Assembly: GCA_910575585.1 (NCBI GenBank)
Contig: CAJTGF010000002.1
Coordinates: 124,001 to 188,000, forward strand
DNA length: 64,000 nt
Direction: 5' to 3'
Source of the DNA: Clostridiaceae bacterium
GTDB taxonomy: Bacteria > Bacillota > Clostridia > Lachnospirales > Lachnospiraceae
A model generated the notes under the pieces. That model was not told the origin of the DNA. It did not search any database and saw only the letters and a program-made list of their open reading frames with translations. The translations under genes were made by a program, and so were the position numbers. Positions 16,910 to 24,950 of this stretch are shown piece by piece (within the stretch, counting starts at the first letter, position 1; each line of letters opens with the position of its first letter).

Positions 16910-18187
16910 TCAGTTTAATTTCCTTATTTCCCGGTTGAAACAGGATACCAGGCTCACTGTAAAGCCGCATATCCCTGTACACAGGAACATTGCCGCCATG
17001 CCGCTTCCTGCGCTATTCCCTACGATTATTCCCAGTATCCCTGCCAGCCGGTTCCCGGAAGACATAAAAGGCTCAAAGACATAATCTGCCAGCCAGCCTC
17101 CGAGGATAATGCCAGCCGGGATTGTGCTGTACTGGACAGCATTCCTGACGGCAAACACTCTCCCCTGCATAACAATAGGAATCTTACGGTACAGTATCGT
17201 ATTCTGGGATGCCTGTATAAAGGGAATCGGCAGGCTGGCAGCGACCGCAGCCGCCGACCACCAGAATACATTTTTCCCAACTGCCATCATCAGGTCACCA
17301 AACAGAAATGACAATGCCGCCGGAACATAAATTGCCACAGCCTTATGGCGGCTTTCTTTCTTTACGGAAACAATGATACCCCCGGCAATCCCGCCTATCC
17401 CCATGCAGGCATTTACAGTTCCAAGCACAATGCTGTTCCCGGAGCTTCTTGCCAGGATCATTGGTGATAAAATATTCTCATAGGTCAGCCTTGAACAGAA
17501 ATTGATCAGTGCCATTGTAACCATGATATAAAATATGCCTTTTTCCTTTTTCAGAAAACCAAATCCTTCTGCTATTCCGGCAAATGGAGAGCTGTACTTC
17601 TTTTCCTGCTCCTGTTCCGGGATAGTGATAAAGAACAGCAATACGCAAAATGCAAAGACAAAGCTCGCCATATCTACCAGCAGAATCAGAGGGAGCCCTC
17701 CTGCCGCAAACAGGAATGCCGCAAGCATGGGGCTGAATACCACAATAAGGTTATTGGAAAAAGAATTCATCCCGCTGACATTTGAAATTTTCTCCTTTGG
17801 CACAAGCCTTCCCGTTGCCACTGCGGATGCAGGCTGCTGGAAAGCATTCGTTATACCGACCACTACATTTATGGCACAGATATTCCAGACTTCCAGACAT
17901 CCTGCAAACAGAAATGCCAATACTGCCAGTGAGCCAGCAGCCGCAATGCTGTCCGAAACCAGCATGATTGTTTTCTTCTTATGCCTGTCTATAAAGCCGC
18001 CGACAAACAGGCTTAAAAATACATATGGCACATAATTGCAAAAGGACATCAGCGAAACGGACATTGCCGAATGGCTCTGTCCATACGCCCACAGGACAAG
18101 CGCAAACCCGGTCATGGAACTTCCAAGCCCTGATATGCTCTGGCTTAACCACAAAATAATATATTTCTCAAATGATTTTTCTTCCAT
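16910..18187 (-). CDS. MFS efflux transporter
   Basis: A 425-residue protein with about 12 membrane spans, beginning MEEKSFEKYIILWLSQSISGLGS, typical of the MFS_3 (enterobactin/macrolide exporter-like) group. The cytoplasmic loop between spans 2 and 3 has the motif GGFIDRHKKKTIM, and NAFQQPASAVATGRLVP follows span 4. It presumably exports a drug or metabolite by proton antiport; the substrate is unknown. Its upstream region holds an 11-bp inverted repeat (18262-18302), a candidate repressor site, but no regulator gene is adjacent. It is convergent with merR. Confidence 0.85.
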   Translation of the reverse strand: MEEKSFEKYIILWLSQSISGLGSSMTGFALVLWAYGQSHSAMSVSLMSFCNYVPYVFLSLFVGGFIDRHKKKTIMLVSDSIAAAGSLAVLAFLFAGCLEVWNICAINVVVGITNAFQQPASAVATGRLVPKEKISNVSGMNSFSNNLIVVFSPMLAAFLFAAGGLPLILLVDMASFVFAFCVLLFFITIPEQEQEKKYSSPFAGIAEGFGFLKKEKGIFYIMVTMALINFCSRLTYENILSPMILARSSGNSIVLGTVNACMGIGGIAGGIIVSVKKESRHKAVAIYVPAALSFLFGDLMMAVGKNVFWWSAAAVAASLPIPFIQASQNTILYRKIPIVMQGRVFAVRNAVQYSTIPAGIILGGWLADYVFEPFMSSGNRLAGILGIIVGNSAGSGMAAMFLCTGICGFTVSLVSCFNREIRKLN

Positions 18188-18261
18188 TGAATTTTCTCCA
18201 TTCTATTCTTTATTTTTTCAGAATAAAAAGTACAAAATCCAATGTGGACGATGGTTTTTAC

Positions 18262-18302
18262 CTCTGTACAAATTTCGTCCAGTCATCAGACTTTGTACAG
18301 AG
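18262..18302. promoter_or_regulatory. 11-bp inverted repeat upstream of the MFS gene
   Basis: CTCTGTACAAA (18262-18272) and TTTGTACAGAG (18292-18302) are perfect arms with a 19-bp spacer; a third GTACAAA lies near 18229. This looks like an operator array for an unlinked repressor. Confidence 0.55.
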
Positions 18303-18413
18303 TCCTTTGTTTAAGTCAATCACTAAATGGCAGAGCATATTTCCACCTCCCTCAGTTATCTTTTCGCAGGACCGTATAGCATGGAAGGTTTCTTTAGCAA
18401 TCTGCCTGCAATA

Positions 18414-18920
18414 TTACATTTTTTCATATATCCCTTTCAGGGTAAACTGCCCTAAGATGTGACCGTCCATTTCACGGTAAAGCTCATTCAGCAGAAAGCC
18501 CCTCTCCAAATCCAGCATCTTATCCAAGGCATATACATGAAGTTCATATATGTGTGGCTTATCGGGCGGCGTCATCCCGCCGTAATAACAGGAAAGCTCC
18601 GTGGACTGCTCTCCGCCCTGTATGCTCGTCCAGCTATTCCTTCCCTGCACCAAGTCATCCGCCGTCTGGCTCTCATTCTCTTTGATCTCAAAACGGGTTA
18701 TGTTTGCCGCCAGCCAGTGTATCCATGCGAATCCCCCTGTCACCGGATATGCGTCCTTGTCCTCCAAAACAATGGCAATCGACACCGTTTCCTGTGGCGC
18801 ATCTTCCACCTTAAAGGGTAAAGAATAAGTAGGGATGCCGTTTTCATTGAATTGCGTCCCATGCCCGCCATATTGGGGCTGGATTACCCCGTTTATAATA
18901 CCGCTGCTCGTAACATTCAT
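18414..18920 (-). CDS. YbhB/YbcL-family (PEBP) protein
   Basis: A 168-residue protein of the phosphatidylethanolamine-binding-protein fold. It starts MNVTSSGIINGVIQPQYGGHG and has the PEBP landmarks: a buried ligand pocket with DKDAYPVTGGFAWIHWLA and the YYGGMTPPDKPHIYELHVYALD segment (equivalent to the GPxPPxG.HrY motif). Bacterial members are cytoplasmic and have no settled function. It has its own promoter (18954-18982) and sits 83 bp downstream of an HxlR regulator on the same strand. A palindrome beside the -35 suggests HxlR control. Confidence 0.85.
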   Translation of the reverse strand: MNVTSSGIINGVIQPQYGGHGTQFNENGIPTYSLPFKVEDAPQETVSIAIVLEDKDAYPVTGGFAWIHWLAANITRFEIKENESQTADDLVQGRNSWTSIQGGEQSTELSCYYGGMTPPDKPHIYELHVYALDKMLDLERGFLLNELYREMDGHILGQFTLKGIYEKM

Positions 18921-18953
18921 CTTCGATAACCTCCAATCCGATTTTATGATGAT

Positions 18954-19003
18954 ATTATAAGCGGCGGTTCCCTGACAGTAAATTACCCACTTTTTCGTGG
19001 GTA
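18954..19003 (-). promoter_or_regulatory. PEBP gene promoter with adjoining palindrome
   Basis: Minus strand TTTACT (18977-18982), 17-bp spacer, TATAAT (18954-18959). TACCCAC (18984-18990) and GTGGGTA (18997-19003) form a palindrome directly upstream of the -35 and abut the stop codon of the HxlR gene. Confidence 0.6.
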
Positions 19004-19369
19004 CTAATCCGGGACTACGCCCTTCTCCTCCAAAATATGTTCCATGCCGTTTGCTTTCAGATAGTCAATCCCGATATGCTGCATGATCCTTAACGCTTCC
19101 AGTATTTTCATTCCCATATCATCCGTTAAAGAATATTCCACCCGGAGCGGGTATCCCTCATAGGATTTCTTTTCCACAAATCCATAGTCCATCAGCTCCT
19201 TTAACTGCTCCAGCAGCATTTTTTGTGTTATGCCGTCTATGTCACGTTCCAGTTTCGCCAGGGATGTCGCCCCTAAACGCAGCCGCCATAAGATGATCGG
19301 TTTCCATTTCCCTTTAATCATGTCATGCACTAATTCCAAAGGGCAGGTGTATTCCGTTCTCATTTTCAT
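19004..19369 (-). CDS. HxlR-family regulator
   Basis: A 121-residue winged-helix protein with the HxlR signature CPLELVHDMIKGKWKPIILW at residues 9-28 and LRVEYSLTD in the wing. Cys9 occupies the position used as a redox/electrophile sensor in HypR/QorR-type members. It would regulate the PEBP gene immediately downstream, judging by the palindrome between them. HxlR proteins act as dimers and often respond to aldehydes, quinones or disulphide stress. It has no obvious promoter of its own within the 100 bp upstream. Confidence 0.88.
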   Translation of the reverse strand: MKMRTEYTCPLELVHDMIKGKWKPIILWRLRLGATSLAKLERDIDGITQKMLLEQLKELMDYGFVEKKSYEGYPLRVEYSLTDDMGMKILEALRIMQHIGIDYLKANGMEHILEEKGVVPD

Positions 19370-19571
19370 AGGCTGATGCCCCTTTCCGTTCTTTCCTATT
19401 ACTTCGGCAGAAAGCCGTTCCTGCTAAAGCAAAAGCATCCACTGAATTATACCATAAAAAATTTCTGTTTTTCACCCGATGGCACGAAATGACTATTTTT
19501 CGGGAGTGGAAAGAAAAAAAGCCATCGAAAAAGCCCTTTTCTCTCGTTATCTTTTTTCAATTTTTCTGTAT

Positions 19572-19644
19572 ACTATCACGCAAAACCCCAAACTATCACG
19601 GAAACCCCGGACTTTTGCGTGAAAGTATACTTTTGCCTGATAGT
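19572..19644. repeat. Four-copy 14-bp element, two direct and two inverted
   Basis: ACTATCACGCAAAA (19572-19585) and ACTATCACGGAAAC (19592-19605) read on the plus strand; ACTTTCACGCAAAA (19613-19626) and ACTATCAGGCAAAA (19631-19644) read on the minus strand. Starts are 20, 21 and 18 bp apart, close to two helical turns. It lies in a 590-bp gene-free gap (19370-19959) near the toxin-antitoxin pair and recombinase. The arrangement resembles arm-type sites or replication iterons. Confidence 0.7.
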
Positions 19645-19691
19645 ACGATTTTTGCCCCTATCGCCATCCTATCAGCGGCATCCAAAAACAC

Positions 19692-19728
19692 GAAAAAGCG
19701 GGGTCCACCACCCACCGTGATGAACCCC
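19692..19728 (-). terminator. Terminator after the GNAT toxin operon
   Basis: On the minus strand GTGGGGTTCA ... TGGACCCCGC then T5; a GC-rich stem 230 bp downstream of the toxin gene. Confidence 0.5.
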
Positions 19729-19959
19729 ACCAAGCCTAAAAAACCTTGATTTTAAGCCATTCTTCCATACTTTCGCCTGCGAGTACCCAAAATCCTATGG
19801 CATAATTTGGAAATTGCCGCCTGTGCCGCTGTTATACTTTGATGACTTTTACCCTGCTTTACCCCATTTACCCCACCCAATTCGACATTCGACAAACGGG
19901 ATTCGACAAATTGCTCCTTTACCGGCAAAATCCATGCTTTCCAGTGCGACGCAATCGCA

Positions 19960-20574
19960 TTAGAGTAGCCTTAAAAGCTGTACCAGCTCATGCGCCTCGT
20001 CCGCATCTGATGAGGTCTGCCTGGTATCGAACTGCGAAAAGCGGTTGTCACGGTAAAATGATAACAGCTTTTCCTCATTCTCAGCTTCTAAGAAGGTCAC
20101 TACGCCTCCGCCCAAATACTGTATCTCTTTAATTTTGTCCCACGCAAGTTTAAGCAGTTCTGCCCCGGTGATTTCTGTTCCGCCACTCTCCGAGAAGTTT
20201 TTTCCAAGTTGTGCAATCAGATATGCCGACATGGTATAGGTATCCGATTTTTCATCCAACTCACTGATTCGTAACAGCTTTCTTTTCATGGTATTGCTCA
20301 CTGTTTCACCCCTTACCGTCAATGGTTTTAATGCAAGGGTAAAATATCCAAGTAATCTGACATCCTCTGCTGAAACTACAAGATATGTAACAGACTGGTT
20401 CTTTTTCGTGAATTCTATGGCACTTTTTTTCAAAAAACGTTCCACGTCCTTATTCTTCGGACTGGAAAAGCCGGAAAGCAACTCAACCAGTGCTGGCTCT
20501 CCGGCTTCTTCATCATTCCCCAATGCCAAATACTCACGGATATTGACTGAAAAGAATTTATCATTTTCCAGCAT
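19960..20574 (-). CDS. GNAT-fold toxin of a toxin-antitoxin pair
   Basis: A 204-residue GCN5-related acetyltransferase. Beta strands and the acetyl-CoA region are seen around VTYLVVSAEDVRLLGYFTLA, YTMSAYLIAQLGKNF (substrate site) and the C-terminal VTFLEAENEEKLLSFYRDNRF. Toxins of this group (TacT/AtaT type) acetylate aminoacyl-tRNA and block translation. Its start overlaps the end of a 68-residue antitoxin by 14 bp, the usual coupled arrangement. It begins after AAAGGAGAAGG. The pair lies within the mobile region, where such modules stabilise elements. The identity of the acetylated target is inference. Confidence 0.75.
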   Translation of the reverse strand: MLENDKFFSVNIREYLALGNDEEAGEPALVELLSGFSSPKNKDVERFLKKSAIEFTKKNQSVTYLVVSAEDVRLLGYFTLALKPLTVRGETVSNTMKRKLLRISELDEKSDTYTMSAYLIAQLGKNFSESGGTEITGAELLKLAWDKIKEIQYLGGGVVTFLEAENEEKLLSFYRDNRFSQFDTRQTSSDADEAHELVQLLRLL

Positions 20575-20767
20575 TTTCCTTCTCCTTTATTTTCATCTTC
20601 CGCAGCCGCATCATTTCCCTTAATTCAGGTTCTCCCTTTATCTCTCTTGCCGCTACGGGTATATGAACAGGACGGTTCTTGGCAGATTCTTCAATCGCAT
20701 TGACAAACATCTCCACCTGTTCCTTGCCGGAAATGACAAAATTCTTTGTGATACTTGAAGTTGCCAT
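20561..20767 (-). CDS. Antitoxin of the GNAT toxin
   Basis: Start at ATG 20767 behind GGAGGTGTTTATT; the 68-residue product begins MATSSITKNFVISGKEQVEMF. It has a short N-terminal beta/helix segment that could form a DNA-binding ribbon-helix-helix or Phd-like part, and a charged C-terminal helix (ELREMMRLRKMKIKEKE) fit to wrap the toxin. It precedes and overlaps the GNAT gene by 14 bp. Such antitoxins usually repress their own operon. The assignment rests on size, charge and gene order. Confidence 0.65.
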   Translation of the reverse strand: MATSSITKNFVISGKEQVEMFVNAIEESAKNRPVHIPVAAREIKGEPELREMMRLRKMKIKEKENAGK

Positions 20768-20949
20768 AATAAACACCTCCTTTGTTAGTATGGTTCTTCC
20801 GCTACAATTCATACTTTTCTATCTCTATTTTATTATCTTATATCGGTTAATGCAACAAAACATTTTATGAAATTTTTATAACTTATTTTCTACTTGCAAT
20901 CCCGCCAAAACAGAGGTAAGCTACGACACCACAGAGAGGAGGGATTGGA

Positions 20950-21258
20950 TTGGAAAAAGATTCTGCATTATACCAGCTCATGGACACACGCATGAACGGC
21001 GTCATGAACGACATTGTGAGCGGTGACGGGGAATACCAGGCGATTCTCCGCAAGTCGGACATATACTCCGGCGAACTGGACAGGATGGATTTATCAAAAG
21101 AAATCCGGCTGCTGATTGACCGCTACGTCAGCGAGCAGAACGCTCTCGGCTCCCGGTTTGGGATGCTCGCCTACCTGCTTGGCTTTTCCGACTGCAAGGC
21201 CATGTTCTTGGGGAAATGCCTGCCGACAGAAGCAAAAGAAATGACCGCAGAACTGTAA
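20950..21258 (+). CDS. Small mobile-element protein (possibly DUF6809 type)
   Basis: A 102-residue acidic, helical protein starting at TTG 20950 (MEKDSALYQLMDTRMNGVMND) with AGAGAGGAGGG 10-20 bp upstream. It shows no catalytic motif. I recall such proteins beside site-specific recombinases in Lachnospiraceae elements, but the DUF number is from memory. It converges on the serine recombinase gene, 65 bp away, and so may lie at the element edge. No function can be given. Confidence 0.65.
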   Translation: MEKDSALYQLMDTRMNGVMNDIVSGDGEYQAILRKSDIYSGELDRMDLSKEIRLLIDRYVSEQNALGSRFGMLAYLLGFSDCKAMFLGKCLPTEAKEMTAEL

Positions 21259-21323
21259 CCGCAAATTGACTGACAGGGCGGAAAGGCTGCGCCACAGCCC
21301 TTCTGCCCTGTCCCTCTTTCGTT

Positions 21324-23036
21324 TTAAATGAATATCCACGCCTCCAGCTCCGCGTACCTGTTGGACTTTGACCACTGCGGGTGCTTCCTGAACCACGCCC
21401 GCTCGTCATCCGGCGTGACCGTTATCTTCTTGAAATAAACGGGGGAACCGGCATCATCCAGTCCCCCTCCCGCATCGGGGCTTAGGTTTAGGAGCCACTC
21501 GAAGCGGTCTTCGTAAACCCTCACCCCTGACACATATTTATCCATTTCCTCTTCCGAAAACTCGCCATCCTCCGGCATGGAGAACTGCCCCATGAGCTTT
21601 TGCAGGTTTTCCAGCTTGCCGCTCACGTCCGCCTCCGTGGCGGGCTCCACGTCTCCGTACTGCGCCATCCGCTGCTCCAACTCCGCTATCTTCTCCCCCA
21701 CCTCCTGCTGCTTGCGGCTGAATACTTCCTTCGGTATCTCGTTGTTCATCCTCATATCGAGGAGCGTCTCATACCTGCCCTGCTCTTTTTTAAGCTGTTC
21801 CTCTATGATTTCCTTGTCACGCAGGACTTCCGACTGCTCCACCCCCGCGATGCCGCACCCCAGCACCGCCGCCGCGTCCAGGAGCGTCCCCTCCGGGTCA
21901 TCGAACACGGCGTGGAGGACTTTCTGCGCCATCGTGTACATCTTCCAGTCCTGCACCAGCGGCGAGCGGCAGACGTTCTCAATGCTCAGGCCGTTTTTCA
22001 GCCTTGCCGCTATGGTCCCCGTCCGGGTCTGGTCGTAGCACTTGTAGGTGTAGGTGATGAAGTCCGTCTTGGTATGCCACTTGGTCTTTGCGAAGGCGTG
22101 GCCGCACTGGCACCTCATCTTCCTGCGCCAGAGGTCGTCCGAATGGACGCCCTTGTTCTTCCGGCGCTGCCCCATCTGCGCGTCCTTTTCCGCCATCATC
22201 TTCTGCACCCTCTCGAATTCCTCCTTGGTGACGATGGACTGGTGCTTCCCCTCCACGATGACGCGCTCCAGCTCCCCCTTGTTCTTCGCCCTTTTCTGTT
22301 CCAGGTAGTCCGGCACATATTCCTTCCGGTATTCCATCTCCCCGCAGTAGAGGCGGTTTTTCAGGATATGGCCGACGGTGGCGTAATGCCACATCGTCTT
22401 CCCCATCGCCGTGCGGCGGCCTTCCTTTTCAAGCTGTTTCATTATTTTATGGTAGCCGTTGCCCGCAAGGTACAGGTCGAATATCCTCCTGACCGTTTCC
22501 GCCTGTTCCTCATTGATGACGTACTCCGGCCCCACTTTGTCGTAGCCAAGCACGTTCCCGGTGCCGTAGACCACCCCGTTCTGGAAGGATACCATCTGCC
22601 CCGCCTTCACCCGCATGGAGGTCTTTTTCGATTCGTTCTGCGCGAGGGTGGCCATGATGGTCAGCCGAAGCTCCCCGTCCTCATCGTTCATGGTCCATAT
22701 GCCGTCCTCGGTGAAGTACACCTCAATCCCCATCCGCTTCAAGAGCCTCGTCTGCTGGAGGGTGTCCACCGTGTTCCTTGCGAACCTTGATACCTCCCTC
22801 GTCACGATTAAATCGAAATGGCCGTTTTTTGCGTCCTCCATCATCCGCACGAAGTTTTTCCGCTTGGATATGGAGGTGCCGGTTATCCCTTCATCGATAT
22901 ACCGGCGGTAAAGCACCCAGTCCGGGTGCCTGTCTATCAGGTCATCATAATACTGCACCTGGTTCTCCAATGCTGAAAGCTGTGCCTCATGCTCTGTTGA
23001 AACCCTTGCATATATCGCAACTTTCCGTATCCGCAT
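21324..23036 (-). CDS. Large serine recombinase (phage/ICE integrase)
   Basis: A 570-residue protein; ATG 23036 is nine bases from GGAG, and an ATG at 23042 is too close to it. The N-terminal resolvase domain has the nucleophile Ser13 in YARVSTEHE, then DEGITGTSISKRKNF and TREVSRFARNTVD. The recombinase domain follows (GYHKIMKQL), then a zinc ribbon (CQCGHAF...YKCYDQ) and a coiled coil (EEQLKKEQGRYETLLD). It integrates and excises the element at short att sites. It lies 3' of the lysis genes, a known integrase position. An overlapping 60-residue frame precedes it. No att duplication was found by eye. Confidence 0.93.
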   Translation of the reverse strand: MRIRKVAIYARVSTEHEAQLSALENQVQYYDDLIDRHPDWVLYRRYIDEGITGTSISKRKNFVRMMEDAKNGHFDLIVTREVSRFARNTVDTLQQTRLLKRMGIEVYFTEDGIWTMNDEDGELRLTIMATLAQNESKKTSMRVKAGQMVSFQNGVVYGTGNVLGYDKVGPEYVINEEQAETVRRIFDLYLAGNGYHKIMKQLEKEGRRTAMGKTMWHYATVGHILKNRLYCGEMEYRKEYVPDYLEQKRAKNKGELERVIVEGKHQSIVTKEEFERVQKMMAEKDAQMGQRRKNKGVHSDDLWRRKMRCQCGHAFAKTKWHTKTDFITYTYKCYDQTRTGTIAARLKNGLSIENVCRSPLVQDWKMYTMAQKVLHAVFDDPEGTLLDAAAVLGCGIAGVEQSEVLRDKEIIEEQLKKEQGRYETLLDMRMNNEIPKEVFSRKQQEVGEKIAELEQRMAQYGDVEPATEADVSGKLENLQKLMGQFSMPEDGEFSEEEMDKYVSGVRVYEDRFEWLLNLSPDAGGGLDDAGSPVYFKKITVTPDDERAWFRKHPQWSKSNRYAELEAWIFI

Positions 23037-23169
23037 CTGCATCCGCTCCTTTCCTTCCCTGCCCCGCAGGGCTCCCGCATTTTTCTTTAAAACAAGGCCC
23101 CGCATCCTTTGGGTTTCCCACCCTGCAGTAGATTGACGCCCTCAGTTTTTTTCCCTCATTCTCTGTCAT
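22987..23169 (-). CDS. Small ORF overlapping the recombinase start
   Basis: A 60-residue frame with its own AAAGGAGCGCAACGGAT ribosome-binding site. It begins MTENEGKKLRASIYCRVGNPKDAG, which mimics a serine-recombinase N-terminus (IYCRVS) but has Gly in place of the nucleophile Ser. It then continues into Cys-rich sequence and overlaps the recombinase gene by 50 bp in another frame. Translation through it would couple the recombinase. It could be a regulatory leader, a degenerate recombinase fragment, or an inhibitory mimic; only the frame and the site are observed. Confidence 0.5.
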   Translation of the reverse strand: MTENEGKKLRASIYCRVGNPKDAGPCFKEKCGSPAGQGRKGADADADTESCDICKGFNRA

Positions 23170-23267
23170 ATCCGTTGCGCTCCTTTCGTTTTGGGTAGTC
23201 TATTAATCACTCTGAAAGGCCGTAAAGTCAAGCGGTCTGGCCGCTTTCTTCCTATATAAATGCCGCC

Positions 23268-24581
23268 TTACATTCGGGTGGTGAACGCAAGCGAAATCCA
23301 CCCGTCCCGTTTTTCCTGATAGGCTTTCAGCAGCCCCCAGCCGTCCTTTTCCTCCACGATATTGAATACACCCACACCCGTGAATTTGCCCGTCTTGGGA
23401 AAATCCGTTCCGGGGCCACGGCGGATATTCAAATCGGGAATGGATACGCGCACCATGTAGGGTGCGGAAAAGGTAAGGCTCTCCATGAACTGCACTTTCC
23501 CTTCTTCCATAATGGCTTTCAGGATGAAGAATATCTTCTCCCCATACTTCTCCCCTGCCGCCCAGCCTTTCCCCTGCGGGTTTTCCTTCTGGCCGAGCCA
23601 TTCCACGTAGGGCGCACAGCCCCTTTTCACATAGCGGAAACGCGGGTCTATAAGTGCGTTCCGCAGTTTATCCGTAGAGGCATAGGCTTTGAGGTGCTGA
23701 ATCTGCGCCCGGATGCCAAGCTGCGGCGTATCAAAGGACAGCCCCGTTTTGCCCCTCTGCGTCACCCCAAGGCCGCAGAAATTGTTCTGTGAAAGGGTGA
23801 CCGCCGAGCCGGAAAAGGTAAAGTTCCCGGTCTCAAGGCAGGACTGCGCAAAGGCGATATCGCCCCTCACGCCCTCCGCCTCCCCTTCCGAAAGGTACAG
23901 CGGGAGCATATCCAATACAGACTGCGGCACGGAGGGATTTTTCTTTTTCAGATAGGATTTCATCTGCTCCGTCGTGGCCTGCGCTTTCCCCATAATGGCG
24001 GTAAGGGAATCCTCCGCCGAGCCGCCCTTCATCGCCGCTTTGATGTCTTTTCTAAACTGCTCCATCGACAATCCAAACTTAGACCATAAATGCTCCACGT
24101 CCCCGTGGTTGCTGGCAATGCCTCTTTTACATCCCTCGGAATGGGAAATCACCACGCCATCCGCAAGTGGGTCCAAACGGAACTGCTGACAGAGATGTGC
24201 AAACAATTCCACTGCATATCTGTAGGTGGCAAGCACATGGGCTTTCGTATTCTCCCCGTCCCCGGTTTCCGCCCAGCTTGCGCCGCCTACATATTTAATG
24301 GTGGCAGGCTCCGTCATCTCCACACCGATATGGGTATTGTTTGCACCGCCTCCGCAGTGCCACCCACGGAAATCCCACGGGAGCAGTTGGTACACGTCCC
24401 CGTCCGGCTCTACGATGGCATGGACGCAGGCATTGGCGTCAGCCCTGTTCCAGTTCTTCATGAACGCATCCGCCTTTGGCTGCGGGCATCCCACCGAATG
24501 GATCATAAGACCTTTCACGGTGATGTGCCTCCCCGCCTTATAACAGCCAGACTCTGTAAGGTAATTCTTTATCAGATTCAT
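23268..24581 (-). CDS. Phage endolysin: amidase + glucosaminidase + SH3
   Basis: Start at ATG 24581 (MNLIKNYLTESGCYKAGR) after GAGAGGGAAATGG; 437 residues. The N-terminal Amidase_2 domain (about 20-165) has zinc-ligand histidines in GLMIHSVGCP, GWHCGGGANN and ISHSEGCKRG and cuts the peptide stem from muramic acid. A glucosaminidase-like domain (about 215-330, QSCLETGNFTFSG) follows, then a C-terminal SH3b wall-binding region (LNIRRGPGTDFPKTG). Together with the holin two genes upstream it forms the lysis module. An intrinsic terminator lies just upstream of its start. Confidence 0.9.
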   Translation of the reverse strand: MNLIKNYLTESGCYKAGRHITVKGLMIHSVGCPQPKADAFMKNWNRADANACVHAIVEPDGDVYQLLPWDFRGWHCGGGANNTHIGVEMTEPATIKYVGGASWAETGDGENTKAHVLATYRYAVELFAHLCQQFRLDPLADGVVISHSEGCKRGIASNHGDVEHLWSKFGLSMEQFRKDIKAAMKGGSAEDSLTAIMGKAQATTEQMKSYLKKKNPSVPQSVLDMLPLYLSEGEAEGVRGDIAFAQSCLETGNFTFSGSAVTLSQNNFCGLGVTQRGKTGLSFDTPQLGIRAQIQHLKAYASTDKLRNALIDPRFRYVKRGCAPYVEWLGQKENPQGKGWAAGEKYGEKIFFILKAIMEEGKVQFMESLTFSAPYMVRVSIPDLNIRRGPGTDFPKTGKFTGVGVFNIVEEKDGWGLLKAYQEKRDGWISLAFTTRM

Positions 24582-24607
24582 TCCATTTCCCTCTCTTTCC
24601 GCGCACG

Positions 24608-24631
24608 AAAAAAGCACCGCCGCAGCGATGC
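24608..24631 (-). terminator. Terminator between the lysis genes
   Basis: Minus strand GCATCGC-TGCG-GCGGTGC followed by T6; it lies 20 bp after the small basic protein gene and 27 bp before the endolysin start. Confidence 0.65.
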
Positions 24632-24650
24632 CCTTCCAAAAATTATCCTG

Positions 24651-24950
24651 TTATCTTTCCATCCGTCTCAGCATGGCGCGGCACACCTGCCTTGCCCTCT
24701 TTTTCAGCGGGCGTTTCCATCTGCGGATGGATGCCGCTTTGGTGTGGTTCCTCGACCAGCCGCCGTAATCCTCCAGCGTGTACTTCCCATGCTGTTCCAT
24801 CTCTCCGTATGCCCTCATCCTTAAGCCCTCCGTCCCTGTATTCCGGTTCCCCCGGTCACAGACATGTTCGCTCTGGACGGGCATAATAGCAAGCGGGAAT
24901 GGAACCATAAACTGCACAAACATCATCTGAAAATTTGTGCAGCATATCAT
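24651..24950 (-). CDS. Small basic phage protein between holin and endolysin
   Basis: A 99-residue frame whose ATG overlaps the holin stop codon (ATGA at 24947-24950), which supports coupled translation. It has a hydrophobic N-terminus (FVQFMVPFPLAIMPV), then a strongly basic C-terminal half (RRWKRPLKKRARQVCRAML). I know no family. Position suggests a lysis accessory (for example an antiholin or spanin-like role), but nothing in the sequence proves it. A terminator follows. Confidence 0.55.
   Translation of the reverse strand: MICCTNFQMMFVQFMVPFPLAIMPVQSEHVCDRGNRNTGTEGLRMRAYGEMEQHGKYTLEDYGGWSRNHTKAASIRRWKRPLKKRARQVCRAMLRRMER

Noticed and set aside
19489-19749. Plus-strand frame of 86 codons
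   Set aside because: It runs through the repeat array and terminator and has no ribosome-binding site or recognisable protein.
21600-22790. 396-codon plus-strand frame
   Set aside because: It mirrors the GC-rich serine recombinase gene; the composition (His, Leu, Arg, Pro rich) is that of an antisense shadow.
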